In this document: one piece after another, positions 25,508 to 33,914 of the stretch
Layout: each line of letters begins with the position of its first letter
How positions within the stretch are numbered: position 1 is the stretch's first letter
Source of the DNA: an uncultured Clostridium sp.
Lineage (GTDB): Bacteria > Bacillota > Clostridia > Lachnospirales > Lachnospiraceae
NCBI GenBank assembly: GCA_900544905.1
Contig: UQXF01000019.1
Span: 1 to 38,226 of the forward strand
Direction of reading: 5' to 3'
DNA: 38,226 nt
Program-made: the position numbers and the translations under genes
The notes under the pieces: model-generated
Database searches by the model: none
What the model was told of the DNA's origin: nothing
Seen by the model: the letters and a program-made list of their open reading frames with translations, nothing else

Positions 25508-26083
25508 CTACTTAATCAGACCGGAAAAACCGAAAAATGCCATCGCCATCAGTCCTGCTGTCACAAGTACAATCGGTGTTCCCTTAAAGGATTCCGGAAT
25601 ATCATTATACTCTATCTTTTCGCGGATTCCCGCCATAATAACAATAGCTATTGTAAATCCCACTGCGGTGCCGAATCCATTGACAACGGAGGTCAGAAAG
25701 CCATATGATTTCTGTACGTTAATCAACGCAATACCGAGAACTGCACAGTTTGTCGTAATTAATGGCAGATATACACCTAGTGCCTGGTACAGGGACGGTA
25801 TCATTTTCTTTAAAAACATCTCCACAAACTGTACCAGTGCTGCAATAACCAGAATAAACACAATAGTCTGAAGATATGTGATATCTAGCTTTTCAAGAAT
25901 AAATGTATATATGAGACTGGTAACTGCAGATGCAATGGTAATTACGAAAATTACCGCAGCCCCCATTCCCGCCGCTGTATTTACTTTTTTAGAAACCCCG
26001 ATAAACGGGCAAAGACCTAAAAACTGGCTCAGTACAACATTGTTTACCAGTGCTGCACCGATTGCTATTAAAAACAGATTCAT
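25508..26083 (-). CDS. rnfA: Rnf complex membrane subunit RnfA
   Basis: 191 residues, the family length, with six hydrophobic segments. Family motifs are NNVVLSQFLGLCPFIGVSKK, MGAAVIFVITIASAVTS, QFVEMFLKKMIPSLYQALGVYLPLITTNCAVLG in parts, and GFTIAIVIMAGIREK. RnfA and RnfE form the core channel and share an Fe-S cluster through conserved cysteines (C25 and the TNCAVLG cysteine). Its ATG overlaps the stop of the preceding basic ORF (ATGA), with AAGGAGG 8 bases upstream. Confidence 0.97.
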   Translation of the reverse strand: MNLFLIAIGAALVNNVVLSQFLGLCPFIGVSKKVNTAAGMGAAVIFVITIASAVTSLIYTFILEKLDITYLQTIVFILVIAALVQFVEMFLKKMIPSLYQALGVYLPLITTNCAVLGIALINVQKSYGFLTSVVNGFGTAVGFTIAIVIMAGIREKIEYNDIPESFKGTPIVLVTAGLMAMAFFGFSGLIK

Positions 26084-26370
26084 CTTATACGCCTCCTTCG
26101 CAGTGTACGGTTTAATTTTGCTGTTTCTCTTCTGGCTTTCACTCTCTTCCTGCGTTTTTCCCTCTCAAAAGCCCTTTGCTGCTTCTTAACCTCTGCACGC
26201 CTTTTATCCTCTGCATATCGTGTCTTTAAATTCCCTGCTCTTTGATAGCGCCGGAGCCTTCTGACTCTTTTGCGCCGCTCCCGCTCATAATGTCGGAGTC
26301 TCCTGTCAATTTTTCTCAACCGCCGGAATTTTCTTCGCAATATACCTCTTTTCCCTGTAGCTGGAGTCAT
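26080..26370 (-). CDS. Very basic 96-residue protein inside the rnf operon
   Basis: 96 residues with 34 Arg and 12 Lys (48%) and only 9 acidic residues, so net charge is about +37. No Cys, no membrane helix. The sequence is built of helical Arg/Lys runs (RRKFRRLRKIDRRLRHYERE; LRRYQRAGNLKTRYAEDKRR; FEREKRRKRVKARRE; TLRRRRIR). No family recognised. Its ATG overlaps the rnfE stop as TGATG with AGGAGGA upstream, and its stop overlaps the rnfA start as ATGA, so it is a real member of the operon by layout. It might bind nucleic acid or ribosome, or acidic lipid; this is a guess. Confidence 0.75.
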   Translation of the reverse strand: MTPATGKRGILRRKFRRLRKIDRRLRHYERERRKRVRRLRRYQRAGNLKTRYAEDKRRAEVKKQQRAFEREKRRKRVKARRETAKLNRTLRRRRIR

Positions 26371-27089
26371 CAGGCTTCCTCCTTTTCCCTCTTTACGCTC
26401 TCTTCTGTAAACATTTTACCACCGCAAAGAGTATTGGTACACTGTGCACAGCTGACTTCCTTCTCACAGACTGAAATAGCGGCTCCCATCTTCCCTGCCT
26501 TATGAATTCTTACCTTATTCTGTACTGCAATAAGGCAAGCCAGTACAAAAAATGCTCCCGGCGCCAGAATTAATATTGTGACTGGTTCATAACTTTCCGG
26601 CATAATGCGGAGCTTAAATACAGTACCGTTGCCAAACAGCTCCCGGAAAATTCCAATGGCAGTCAGACCAACGGTAAATCCCAGCCCCATGCCGATTCCG
26701 TCAAACATGGATAACCACACATTATTCTTGGAAGCATAGCTTTCCGCACGTCCTAAAATAATACAGTTCACAACAATCAATGGAATGTAAATGCCAAGAC
26801 TGTCATACAGGGAAGGAACAAAGCCCTCCAGCAGAAACTGTACAATTGTCACAAAGGAGGCAACGATAACAATATACGCCGGAATACGCACCTTGTCCGG
26901 TATCACCCTGCGAAGGGCAGAAATCATCATATTGCTCAAAATCAGGATGACTGTCGTCGTAAGTCCCATTCCCAGTCCATTTATTGCGGATGTGGTGACT
27001 GCCATGGTAGGACACATTCCCAGCATCTGCACAAAGGTTGGATTTTCGGTAATTATGCCGCATTTTAAACGCTCCAATGTCTTGTTCAT
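26370..27089 (-). CDS. rnfE: Rnf complex membrane subunit RnfE, with C-terminal Cys tail
   Basis: 239 residues. The first 195 or so are a normal RnfE, with six hydrophobic segments and NPTFVQMLGMCPTMAVTTSA, PSLYDSLGIYIPLIVVNCII and GFTVGLTAIGIFRELFGNG. The last 40 residues add a charged tail with four cysteines, C208, C214, C217 and C222 (CEKEVSCAQCTNTLCGG). This could hold zinc or an Fe-S cluster on the cytoplasmic side. It starts 12 bases after rnfG and ends in a TGATG overlap with the next ORF. Confidence 0.95.
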   Translation of the reverse strand: MNKTLERLKCGIITENPTFVQMLGMCPTMAVTTSAINGLGMGLTTTVILILSNMMISALRRVIPDKVRIPAYIVIVASFVTIVQFLLEGFVPSLYDSLGIYIPLIVVNCIILGRAESYASKNNVWLSMFDGIGMGLGFTVGLTAIGIFRELFGNGTVFKLRIMPESYEPVTILILAPGAFFVLACLIAVQNKVRIHKAGKMGAAISVCEKEVSCAQCTNTLCGGKMFTEESVKREKEEA

Positions 27090-27101
27090 CTTCTCTGCCT
27101 C

Positions 27102-27695
27102 CTATTCTAATGTACTGATATAATAAAGACCGGCATTGACTCCATTGGTCACTGCGTTGGTGGTTATGGTTGCACCGGATAATGCATCAATTTCGTTGTC
27201 AGCAGAAGCACCATTTTTCATGTAGACAAAACTGTCTACCTTTTTATCTGCAAACTGTTTTTTGAAATCATCCTCCGTCGCCTTCATGCCAAGTCCTGCC
27301 GTCTCACTGATAGATAGAAAAGAAATTCCGTTAACGGTTCCATCGCTTTTTACGCCCATGGCAAACTGAATATCTCCTCCATATCCTTCATGGTCTGTTA
27401 CGGTAAGCACATAGCCAGCCGGATTACCGGATTTGTCAAATACCTGCATTGCTTCATTAATGGTGGCGTCAAATCCCTTTTTATTCAGCTTCTCTTCTAC
27501 GGCTTCGGTTTTTACCTCAACCGCTTCAAAGGACTCCGCATCCGCAAAAACCTCTCTGTATGCCTCCTCCTTGGCTCTTTGCTGTTCCTCTGCAATAGGC
27601 TTTTTGGTAATCTCATATACCACACCCAGCAGCAGACCCGCAATCACCGTAATTAGCATCAAAGAAACTGTATTTCTGATACTTTCTTTACTCAT
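27102..27695 (-). CDS. rnfG: Rnf complex FMN-binding subunit RnfG
   Basis: 197 residues. One N-terminal transmembrane helix (about 10-28), then an FMN-binding domain outside the cell membrane with GYGGDIQFAMGVKSDGTVNG, ISETAGLGMKA and the ApbE target DALSGATITT; T176 is the expected flavinylated threonine. It overlaps rnfD by 8 bases (ATGAGTAA), so translation is coupled. ApbE, encoded about 3.4 kb upstream on the same strand, is the likely modifying enzyme. Confidence 0.96.
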   Translation of the reverse strand: MSKESIRNTVSLMLITVIAGLLLGVVYEITKKPIAEEQQRAKEEAYREVFADAESFEAVEVKTEAVEEKLNKKGFDATINEAMQVFDKSGNPAGYVLTVTDHEGYGGDIQFAMGVKSDGTVNGISFLSISETAGLGMKATEDDFKKQFADKKVDSFVYMKNGASADNEIDALSGATITTNAVTNGVNAGLYYISTLE

Positions 27696-28641
27696 GCCTT
27701 ACCGCCCCCTTTCCAAATGATTTCGGAACAGTCACGCGTTCAATTAAAGGCACCAGCAGATTGGAAATGATAATGGCATAGGACACTCCTTCTGCCGAAC
27801 CGCCATATATCCGGAACAGAAAGGTTAACAGACCTAACAAAATGCCAAATATAATCTTCCCATTGGGCGTGATTGGAGAGGTTACATAGTCCGTTGCCAT
27901 GAAAAATGCGCCCAGCATCAAGCCTCCTCCAAACAAATGCGCCATAAGAAACGAAACATCAAACCCTCTTCCGGCTGCCAGTGCATAAATTAAAATGAAT
28001 ACCGAAAAAGAGCCAATATAGAATACCGGTATCCGGTAATTAATCACTCTTCTTACAAGCAGGAATACACCGCCGATTATCAGCGCCACCGCCGAGGTCT
28101 CACCAATGGTTCCCGCAGTTGTACCAAGAAACATGGACAGCACATCCACACTTTCCCCTGCTTTTAATTCTGCCAGGGGGGTTGCGGCAGTAACCGCATC
28201 ATATGTAAAGGTGGTCATCCTGCCTGTAAAGGATATTAGCAGAAAGCACCTTGCGCCAAGCGCCGGGTTCATAAAATTCTGCCCCAGTCCGCCAAAAAGC
28301 TGTTTCACTACAATTATTGCAAAGAAGCTGCCGATAACAGGAAGCCAGAACGGAACCTCCGGTGGCAGATTAAGCGCCAATAACAGCCCTGTAACAACCG
28401 CTGATAAATCCTTAACGGTAACCGGTATTCCCAGCAGCTTCTGATAGCCAGCCTCAAAAACAACACAGCTCACAACGGTTATCAAAATGACTGCCAGTGC
28501 CCTTACGCCAAAATTGTAAATTCCAAAAATGGTGGCAGGCATTAAGGCTACAATGACCTGTCCCATAATATTCGTAGTACTCTCCTTATCCCTTATATGC
28601 GGAGAAGAGGAAATTTTCATTGTCTGCTCCAAAATGTCCAC
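27688..28641 (-). CDS. rnfD: Rnf complex membrane subunit RnfD (flavinylated)
   Basis: 317 residues with about nine hydrophobic segments. Motifs: SPHIRDKESTTNIMGQVIVA near the start, NLPPEVPFWLPVIGSFFAII, LGQNFMNPALGARCFLL, and MATDYVTSPITPNGKIIFG. The flavinylation-type sequence is DAVTAATPL (T154), a variant of the usual SGAT. It starts 3 bases after rnfC. Confidence 0.96.
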   Translation of the reverse strand: MDILEQTMKISSSPHIRDKESTTNIMGQVIVALMPATIFGIYNFGVRALAVILITVVSCVVFEAGYQKLLGIPVTVKDLSAVVTGLLLALNLPPEVPFWLPVIGSFFAIIVVKQLFGGLGQNFMNPALGARCFLLISFTGRMTTFTYDAVTAATPLAELKAGESVDVLSMFLGTTAGTIGETSAVALIIGGVFLLVRRVINYRIPVFYIGSFSVFILIYALAAGRGFDVSFLMAHLFGGGLMLGAFFMATDYVTSPITPNGKIIFGILLGLLTFLFRIYGGSAEGVSYAIIISNLLVPLIERVTVPKSFGKGAVRHE

Positions 28642-28644
28642 CTC

Positions 28645-29967
28645 CTATCGTTTCCTGTCTGCTAATATCTGTTTGCGGGTTCCTGCAATTATCTGGGTTA
28701 AATGCCGCTTTGCCGGACATACAAAGGAGCAGCACCCACATTCACAGCATTCCATGCCGTCATATTTTACAAAGCCATCCAAATCACCGTGACTGGCTAA
28801 GGCTGCCAGTTTATTTGGCATGACACGACCCGGACATACCTCAATGCACCTGCCGCACCGGATACAGTTTGACGGTTCGACAGCGGACACAATGTCCTCC
28901 CTGAAGCAAAGCAGTGCAGAGGAGCCTTTTACAATAGGAACATCCAGAGTAAACAGGGCTTTCCCCATCATGGGACCGCCGGAAATAATTTTGCCGGGGT
29001 CCTCAATATTAAAGCCTCCTACCGCATCAATCAGCTCCTGGGCATTGGTTCCCAGCCGCACACGGAAATTTGCAGTATCCTTTACCGCATCTCCTGTCAC
29101 AGTAACAATCCTGTCAATCAGAGGTTTTCCCTCAATAATCGCATTATAAATCGCCACAATTGTATCGATGTTATGAACGATACAGCCTGCATCCGCAGGT
29201 AACATGGAGGAGTTAATCTCTCTTCCGGTATTGGCATAAATCAGCTGTCTCTCTGCACCCTGGGGATATTTTGTTTTCACCGCATTTACCGTAATATTGT
29301 CAAAATCCTTTGCCAGCTCGGTAAGCCTCTTAATGGCATCCGGTTTGTTATCCTCCACTGCAATAATTCCCTTTGCATTGTCAAATAAATTGATGACAAT
29401 CTGAAGTCCCGTAATAATCTTCTCCGGAACCTCTATCATTCTTCTGTAGTCTGAAGTCAGATATGGCTCACATTCCGCACCATTTACAATAATTGTATCA
29501 ATGGCATCTTCATTTTTCGGCGAAAGCTTTACATGGGTAGGAAAACCCGCTCCGCCCATACCTACAATTCCGGCTTCTTTAATTGCCTCTTTCACATCCT
29601 CGCGGTACATCTGGTCAAGAGGTCTGATATTCTGCTTAAAATCAACCTCTTCAAACAAACCGTCATTCTCTATAATAATGGAATTCACCTTTACTCCATT
29701 CACCGTCATTCTGGGCTCAATAGCCTTCACCGTACCAGAAACACCCGAATGAATATTGGCAGATACAAACCCGCCTGCTTCCGCAATCTTTTGTCCTGCC
29801 AGTACCCTGTCCCCCTTCTTCACCAAAGGAACAGCCGGAGCACCAATATGCTGGGACAGCGGATAAACAGCATCCCCCTTTGGCAGATAATCACAGATTG
29901 CCTTGTCCTTTGACAAATCCTTCCCGTCATAAGGATGGATTCCCCCTGAAAACGTTAATAAACCCAT
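28645..29967 (-). CDS. rnfC: Rnf complex NADH-side subunit RnfC
   Basis: 440 residues. It begins MGLLTFSGGIHPYDGKDLSK, has the flavin/NADH-type loop GIVGMGGAGFPTHVKL and the NGAECEPYLTSDYRRM segment, and ends with two ferredoxin clusters, CIRCGRCIEVCP (368-379) and CCECGCCSFVCP (407-418). RnfC exchanges electrons with NAD. The frame opens 20 codons earlier, but the ATG at 29967 has GCGAGG 8 bases upstream and the family start. First gene of rnfCDGE-A-B. Confidence 0.96.
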   Translation of the reverse strand: MGLLTFSGGIHPYDGKDLSKDKAICDYLPKGDAVYPLSQHIGAPAVPLVKKGDRVLAGQKIAEAGGFVSANIHSGVSGTVKAIEPRMTVNGVKVNSIIIENDGLFEEVDFKQNIRPLDQMYREDVKEAIKEAGIVGMGGAGFPTHVKLSPKNEDAIDTIIVNGAECEPYLTSDYRRMIEVPEKIITGLQIVINLFDNAKGIIAVEDNKPDAIKRLTELAKDFDNITVNAVKTKYPQGAERQLIYANTGREINSSMLPADAGCIVHNIDTIVAIYNAIIEGKPLIDRIVTVTGDAVKDTANFRVRLGTNAQELIDAVGGFNIEDPGKIISGGPMMGKALFTLDVPIVKGSSALLCFREDIVSAVEPSNCIRCGRCIEVCPGRVMPNKLAALASHGDLDGFVKYDGMECCECGCCSFVCPAKRHLTQIIAGTRKQILADRKR

Positions 29968-30018
29968 GTGTTTTACCTCGCTTTTGTCAAGTTTATTTTC
30001 CATAAAACCGATGTGTTT

Positions 30019-30024
30019 ATTATA
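30019..30024 (-). promoter_or_regulatory. Candidate -10 element for rnfC
   Basis: A perfect TATAAT reads on the minus strand about 50 bases before the rnfC ATG. No good -35 is present at 16-18 bases (TAGCAA is the nearest). It could be an activator-dependent promoter serving rnf independently of the fab-apbE transcript. Confidence 0.4.
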
Positions 30025-30075
30025 CAACTATCAGGCTGTTTTTGCTAGGTGGTTTTACGTATTTTTTAATGTTCA

Positions 30076-30133
30076 TTTTTTCAAGAGTTACAGTTCAGAC
30101 CTGCCCGGCGCTGACCTGTAACTTTCAAAAAAA
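30076..30133. repeat. Long imperfect hairpin between the Gx-transporter gene and rnfC
   Basis: The arms 30076-30098 and 30111-30133 pair over 23 positions with few mismatches: core AGTTACAG / CTGTAACT and TCAG / CTGA, extended by T6 on the left and A7 on the right. The loop contains GCC-C-GGC. Because the T-run comes before the stem and the A-run after it on the plus strand, and likewise on the minus strand, neither is a normal intrinsic terminator. It may be an RNA processing or stability signal in the 183-base gap, or an intergenic palindromic repeat. Confidence 0.6.
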
Positions 30134-30150
30134 GAAGAACCAGCAGACAG

Positions 30151-30651
30151 CTAGTTCTTTGGAAATATTTTATTCATTTGACGGATGAGAAGTGCACTTA
30201 TATAACCGGTTACCAGACCCGTTATACCGCCGGAAATACATAATACCGGGAAATAATACAGGATATGTGCATTTTCCATTACAAAAAATGCCACCAGAAA
30301 CTGCCCGAAATTATGGGAAACCGCCCCTGCCATACTGACTCCCAGTATGGAAAAAAAAGGGAATCTCTTTACAGCACACATCACTATAATACAGCAGACT
30401 CCTCCTGCAAAGCTATATATAATTCCGGCTGCTCCTGAAAATAAAAAGCCTGCCAGTACTACCCTTACAGTCATAAAGAAAAATGCCTGTTTTCCTCCGT
30501 TGCGATATAATACCAACATAGTTACAATATTCGCAAGGCCAAGCTTTACCCCCGGCACTGCAACCATAACCGGCAAAAGGCTTTCCAGATAAGCCAAAAC
30601 CAGAGATACCGCCAGCAATAACCCCAGTTCCGTAATCCGCTTTGTCTTCAT
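30151..30651 (-). CDS. Gx transporter / HepS-I-type membrane protein
   Basis: 166 residues with five or six hydrophobic segments: ITELGLLLAVSLVLAYLESL, then PGVKLGLANIVTMLVLY, VVLAGFLFSGAAGIIYSFAG and SMAGAVSHNFGQFLVAFFV. This is the Gx-transporter family, often named heptaprenyl diphosphate synthase component I by homology, which resembles the substrate-binding S unit of energy-coupling-factor transporters. The ligand is unknown. It often lies beside NusG-II, ApbE and rnf genes in Clostridia, as here. It lies 34 bases after the NusG-II gene. Confidence 0.82.
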   Translation of the reverse strand: MKTKRITELGLLLAVSLVLAYLESLLPVMVAVPGVKLGLANIVTMLVLYRNGGKQAFFFMTVRVVLAGFLFSGAAGIIYSFAGGVCCIIVMCAVKRFPFFSILGVSMAGAVSHNFGQFLVAFFVMENAHILYYFPVLCISGGITGLVTGYISALLIRQMNKIFPKN

Positions 30652-30685
30652 ATCTCATTCATTCCATTCCACATAAACATTCCGT

Positions 30686-31060
30686 TTAATTATCAATTAT
30701 ATTTTCTCTGCCGCTTTCCACCTCTACATACACTTCATTGGGAAGACAGATTATGCTCTCGCCATTTTTGGAGATTGCCTTATGGCGGACACAAATCTGG
30801 TCCGGACAGCTGGCATCCTCCATAAATACCTCGCCATCTTGAATGACAAGGGTGTTATATGCCGTGCCGTCATGCTTTAACGCAAGCCTTCTGTCCTCTG
30901 ACAGTGCATAGGTGGTTACCTCTCCGTTTACCGTAACATGTACATAATCTCCCTGTGACTGGCACATAGAAAACAGAAAAGCTGCCCCGGCGAGCAGGAA
31001 TGCCAGAAGAAGAATTACCACATCTCCCTTTTTAATGATTCTTTTCTTTTCTTTATCCAT
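30686..31060 (-). CDS. NusG domain II-like membrane-anchored protein
   Basis: 124 residues. A basic N-terminus (DKEKKRIIKKGD) and one transmembrane helix (about 14-34) are followed by a small beta domain with VHVTVNGEVTTYALSEDRR, then DGEVFMEDASCPDQICVRHK and the ICLPNEVYVEVE ending. The CPDQICV and SIICLPN segments are the family signature; their two or three Cys lie outside the membrane. It is annotated as NusG domain II only from fold similarity. No link to transcription is suggested; it travels with ApbE and Rnf genes. Confidence 0.85.
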   Translation of the reverse strand: MDKEKKRIIKKGDVVILLLAFLLAGAAFLFSMCQSQGDYVHVTVNGEVTTYALSEDRRLALKHDGTAYNTLVIQDGEVFMEDASCPDQICVRHKAISKNGESIICLPNEVYVEVESGRENIIDN

Positions 31061-31089
31061 TTTGTCAATCTCCAGCCCGATAATGCATA

Positions 31090-32163
31090 TTATTTCTCCA
31101 GTTCATAATCATCTGCCTGTAACCGGAAATTCTTTTTTAAGCCCTTTGTAATATATACCTTTTTGTCATCCGTGACAAATACGGCTTCCACACCCTTTTC
31201 CTCTGCATAAGCCATACCATCCTCCAAACCCATGACAAAACATGCGGTAGACATGGCATCTGACAAAAAACCGCTGTCACTGATAATCGTCACGGATATC
31301 AGACCACTGTTTGCAGGATACCCTGTGGCAGGGTCAAAAATATGGTGATAGCGTTTTCCATCCGCCTCAAAATATTTTTCATAATCACCGGAGGTGGATA
31401 TCATTTTATTTCCCTCAATATCCACAATTCCAAACACTTCTCCCTCTTCTGCCCGTGGATTCTGGATACCGATATGCCAGTCTCTTCCATCTCCCTTATC
31501 GCCGTAGACCAGTATGCTGCCTCCAACAGAAATGACAGCACCCTGAATCTCTGCGCCTGCAAGCCTTTCTGCGATTCCGTCACAGGCAATTCCTTTTCCC
31601 ACTGCTCCGAAATCAATAGCCATGTTTTCTGCGTGAAAAATGACTCCGTTCTCCGCAACCTCCATGTCATCCATATTGGTGCTTTTTAACGTCTCCTGAA
31701 TCAGCCGGTCATCGGGAATTTCTGTTTTTCCATCCTCAATTCCCCACAGGTCAGAAACAGGACGGATACACGGAGACAGAGCTCCATCTGTTTCCTTCCC
31801 TATCTGCATTTCATCCTTTAAATACGTTAAGATATCATCTGATAGCGCATAGACTCCATCCACCGCATAATTACGGTTACATTTTGCGACCTCGGAATCT
31901 TCAACCCGGACAGACAGCTGCTTCTCCAAGTCGCTTAAATATGTATTTATCATTTTATTTACTTCTTCATTTTCAGAAGTATTGTCAGAATATATTGTTT
32001 TTTTGATGGCAGTTCCCATGGCTTTTCCGGCAAAAACATCAGACTGTACCAATCCGTTTTTCATATTATTTGTCCTGATGCCAAAATATACCATACACCC
32101 AATAAACACAACCGCCACAATTGCCGTTATAATATGTCTGTATTTTGCAATAAATCGAACCAT
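31090..32163 (-). CDS. apbE: FMN:protein transferase ApbE
   Basis: 357 residues. An N-terminal hydrophobic anchor (about 10-29; VFIGC is lipobox-like but the next residues stay hydrophobic) precedes the ApbE domain: KAMGTAIKKTIY, IDFGAVGKGIACDGIAE, ISVGGSILVYG, STSGDYEKYF, YHHIFDPATGYPANSG and LSDAMSTACFVMG. The enzyme moves FMN from FAD to a Thr in an SGAT-type motif, on the outer side of the membrane. RnfG (T176) and RnfD (T154) are the obvious clients. It starts 7 bases after fabZ, so it is co-transcribed with fatty-acid genes. Confidence 0.95.
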   Translation of the reverse strand: MVRFIAKYRHIITAIVAVVFIGCMVYFGIRTNNMKNGLVQSDVFAGKAMGTAIKKTIYSDNTSENEEVNKMINTYLSDLEKQLSVRVEDSEVAKCNRNYAVDGVYALSDDILTYLKDEMQIGKETDGALSPCIRPVSDLWGIEDGKTEIPDDRLIQETLKSTNMDDMEVAENGVIFHAENMAIDFGAVGKGIACDGIAERLAGAEIQGAVISVGGSILVYGDKGDGRDWHIGIQNPRAEEGEVFGIVDIEGNKMISTSGDYEKYFEADGKRYHHIFDPATGYPANSGLISVTIISDSGFLSDAMSTACFVMGLEDGMAYAEEKGVEAVFVTDDKKVYITKGLKKNFRLQADDYELEK

Positions 32164-32170
32164 TGTTTCA

Positions 32171-32596
32171 TCATCCTATCATAAATGAAATCTCTGCCTT
32201 ACATGCCACCTTGCCGTTCACCGTGGCTTTCACTGCGCCAATGCCAAGGGGACCCTTTACTTTTATTATTTCACACTCTAAATCCAGGCGGTCTCCCGGA
32301 ACCACCTTCTGTTTAAATTTTGCATTGTTTACCCCTCCAAAATAAGCTGTTTTTCCCTTGTTTTCCTCCTGACAGAGCACTGCAACCGCTCCAAGCTGCG
32401 CCAGCGCCTCCAGCTGGAGTACACCCGGCATTACCGGCTCCTGGGGAAAATGTCCTGCAAAATAGGGCTCATTATAAGAAATATTCTTGTATCCTTTAAT
32501 GGATTTACCCGGCACAAGCTCCGTCACCCGGTCAATCAGAAGAAACGGCTGTCTGTGGGGAATAATCTCCATAATCTGTTTAATATCTAATTCCAT
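32171..32596 (-). CDS. fabZ: 3-hydroxyacyl-ACP dehydratase FabZ
   Basis: 141 residues, a hot-dog-fold dehydratase. Signature HRQPFLLIDRV; catalytic His H49 in YFAGHFPQEPVMPG and Glu E63 in LQLEALAQLGA. It removes water from beta-hydroxyacyl-ACP. It starts 4 bases after fabF and ends 7 bases before apbE. Confidence 0.96.
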   Translation of the reverse strand: MELDIKQIMEIIPHRQPFLLIDRVTELVPGKSIKGYKNISYNEPYFAGHFPQEPVMPGVLQLEALAQLGAVAVLCQEENKGKTAYFGGVNNAKFKQKVVPGDRLDLECEIIKVKGPLGIGAVKATVNGKVACKAEISFMIG

Positions 32597-32600
32597 ATCA

Positions 32601-33842
32601 TCAATCCTCGTATTTTTTCACTACCAGAGTCGCATTGTGTCCGCCAAATCCAAGAGAGTTGGACATACATACATTTACATCCTTTGAAATTCCCCTGTCC
32701 TTCACATAGTTAAGAGAAAACTCTTCTGTATCCTCTACCTCGCGAAGACCTACATTTTCATGAATATATCCATCTTCAATGGATTTCACACAGGTAATAA
32801 ACTCAATACCGCCGGCAGCGCCCAGCAGATGTCCCACCATGGATTTGGTGGAGCTTACCAGCACATCCTTCCCGGCAGCGCCCATGGCAATTTTAATGGC
32901 TCTCGTCTCAAATAAATCATTGTGATGGGTTGACGTTCCGTGTGCATTAATATAATCCACCTCAGAAGGTGAAACTCCGGCATCCTTCATGGCATAAATC
33001 ATGGCGTTTGCAGCACCCATACCGTCTTCCGCCGGTGAAGTAATATGATATGCATCGGATGTGGCGCCATAGCCCACCAGCTCAGCCAGAATGTGAGCTC
33101 CTCTCGCCTTCGCATGCTCCAATTCCTCCAGTACCACCACACCGGCACCTTCTCCGAGAACAAAGCCTGCCCTGTCCTTATCAAACGGAATGGAAGCCCT
33201 GCTGCAGTCCTCTGTTGTATTAAGGGCGGTAAGGGCAGCAAATCCGCCAATTCCAATCGGTGTTACACATGCCTCTGTACCACCTGCCACCATCACATCC
33301 GCATCTCCGTACTGAATGGTCCGGAATGCCTCACCGATATTATGGGTACCTGTTGCGCAGGCTGTAACCACATTGATGGATTTTCCCTTCAGACCAAAAT
33401 AGATTGACACATTTCCACATGCCATATTGGATATCATCATAGGCACCAGCAGCGGCTCGATGCGGTTTGGTCCTTTTTCCGTCAACCGCTTTTCATTCCG
33501 CTCAATTGCCTGTAAGCTTCCTGTTCCGGAACCCACGGCAGTACCCACACGGTAAGAATCCTCCTTTTCCATGTCAATACCGGACTGCTCCAACGCTTCC
33601 TTTGCAGCCGCAACTGCATACTGTGAAAACAGCTCCATTCTCTTTGCAGTCTTCGGCTCCATATAATCCTTGCCGGCAAAGCCCTTTACCTCTGCTGCAA
33701 TCTTTACCTTGAATTCAGACGCATCAAACTTTGTTATGGGTTCAATACCAACCCTGCTGGCTTTCACGCTGTTCCAAAATTCATCTACACTTAAACCTAT
33801 CGGGGTAATTGCACCCATACCTGTAACAACAACTCTTCTCAT
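32601..33842 (-). CDS. fabF: 3-oxoacyl-ACP synthase II FabF
   Basis: 413 residues. The Cys-His-His set is C162 (VVTACATGTHNIG), H301 (YINAHGTSTHHND) and H338 (SMVGHLLGAAGG). N-terminal RRVVVTGMGAITPIG is typical. It elongates acyl-ACP with malonyl-ACP. It lies 72 bases after fabG; this gap contains no promoter I can support. Four bases separate it from fabZ. Confidence 0.97.
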   Translation of the reverse strand: MRRVVVTGMGAITPIGLSVDEFWNSVKASRVGIEPITKFDASEFKVKIAAEVKGFAGKDYMEPKTAKRMELFSQYAVAAAKEALEQSGIDMEKEDSYRVGTAVGSGTGSLQAIERNEKRLTEKGPNRIEPLLVPMMISNMACGNVSIYFGLKGKSINVVTACATGTHNIGEAFRTIQYGDADVMVAGGTEACVTPIGIGGFAALTALNTTEDCSRASIPFDKDRAGFVLGEGAGVVVLEELEHAKARGAHILAELVGYGATSDAYHITSPAEDGMGAANAMIYAMKDAGVSPSEVDYINAHGTSTHHNDLFETRAIKIAMGAAGKDVLVSSTKSMVGHLLGAAGGIEFITCVKSIEDGYIHENVGLREVEDTEEFSLNYVKDRGISKDVNVCMSNSLGFGGHNATLVVKKYED

Positions 33843-33914
33843 GCTACTCTCCTTTTTATCATCTCTTTTTCTATCCCTCCACTACAGGATAGCTGCCATT
33901 TTTATTTCACACTA

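Noticed and set aside
24902..25871. 191- and 215-codon plus-strand frames opposite rnfB and rnfA
   Set aside because: RnfA and RnfB are unmistakable on the other strand; the plus frames are shadows.
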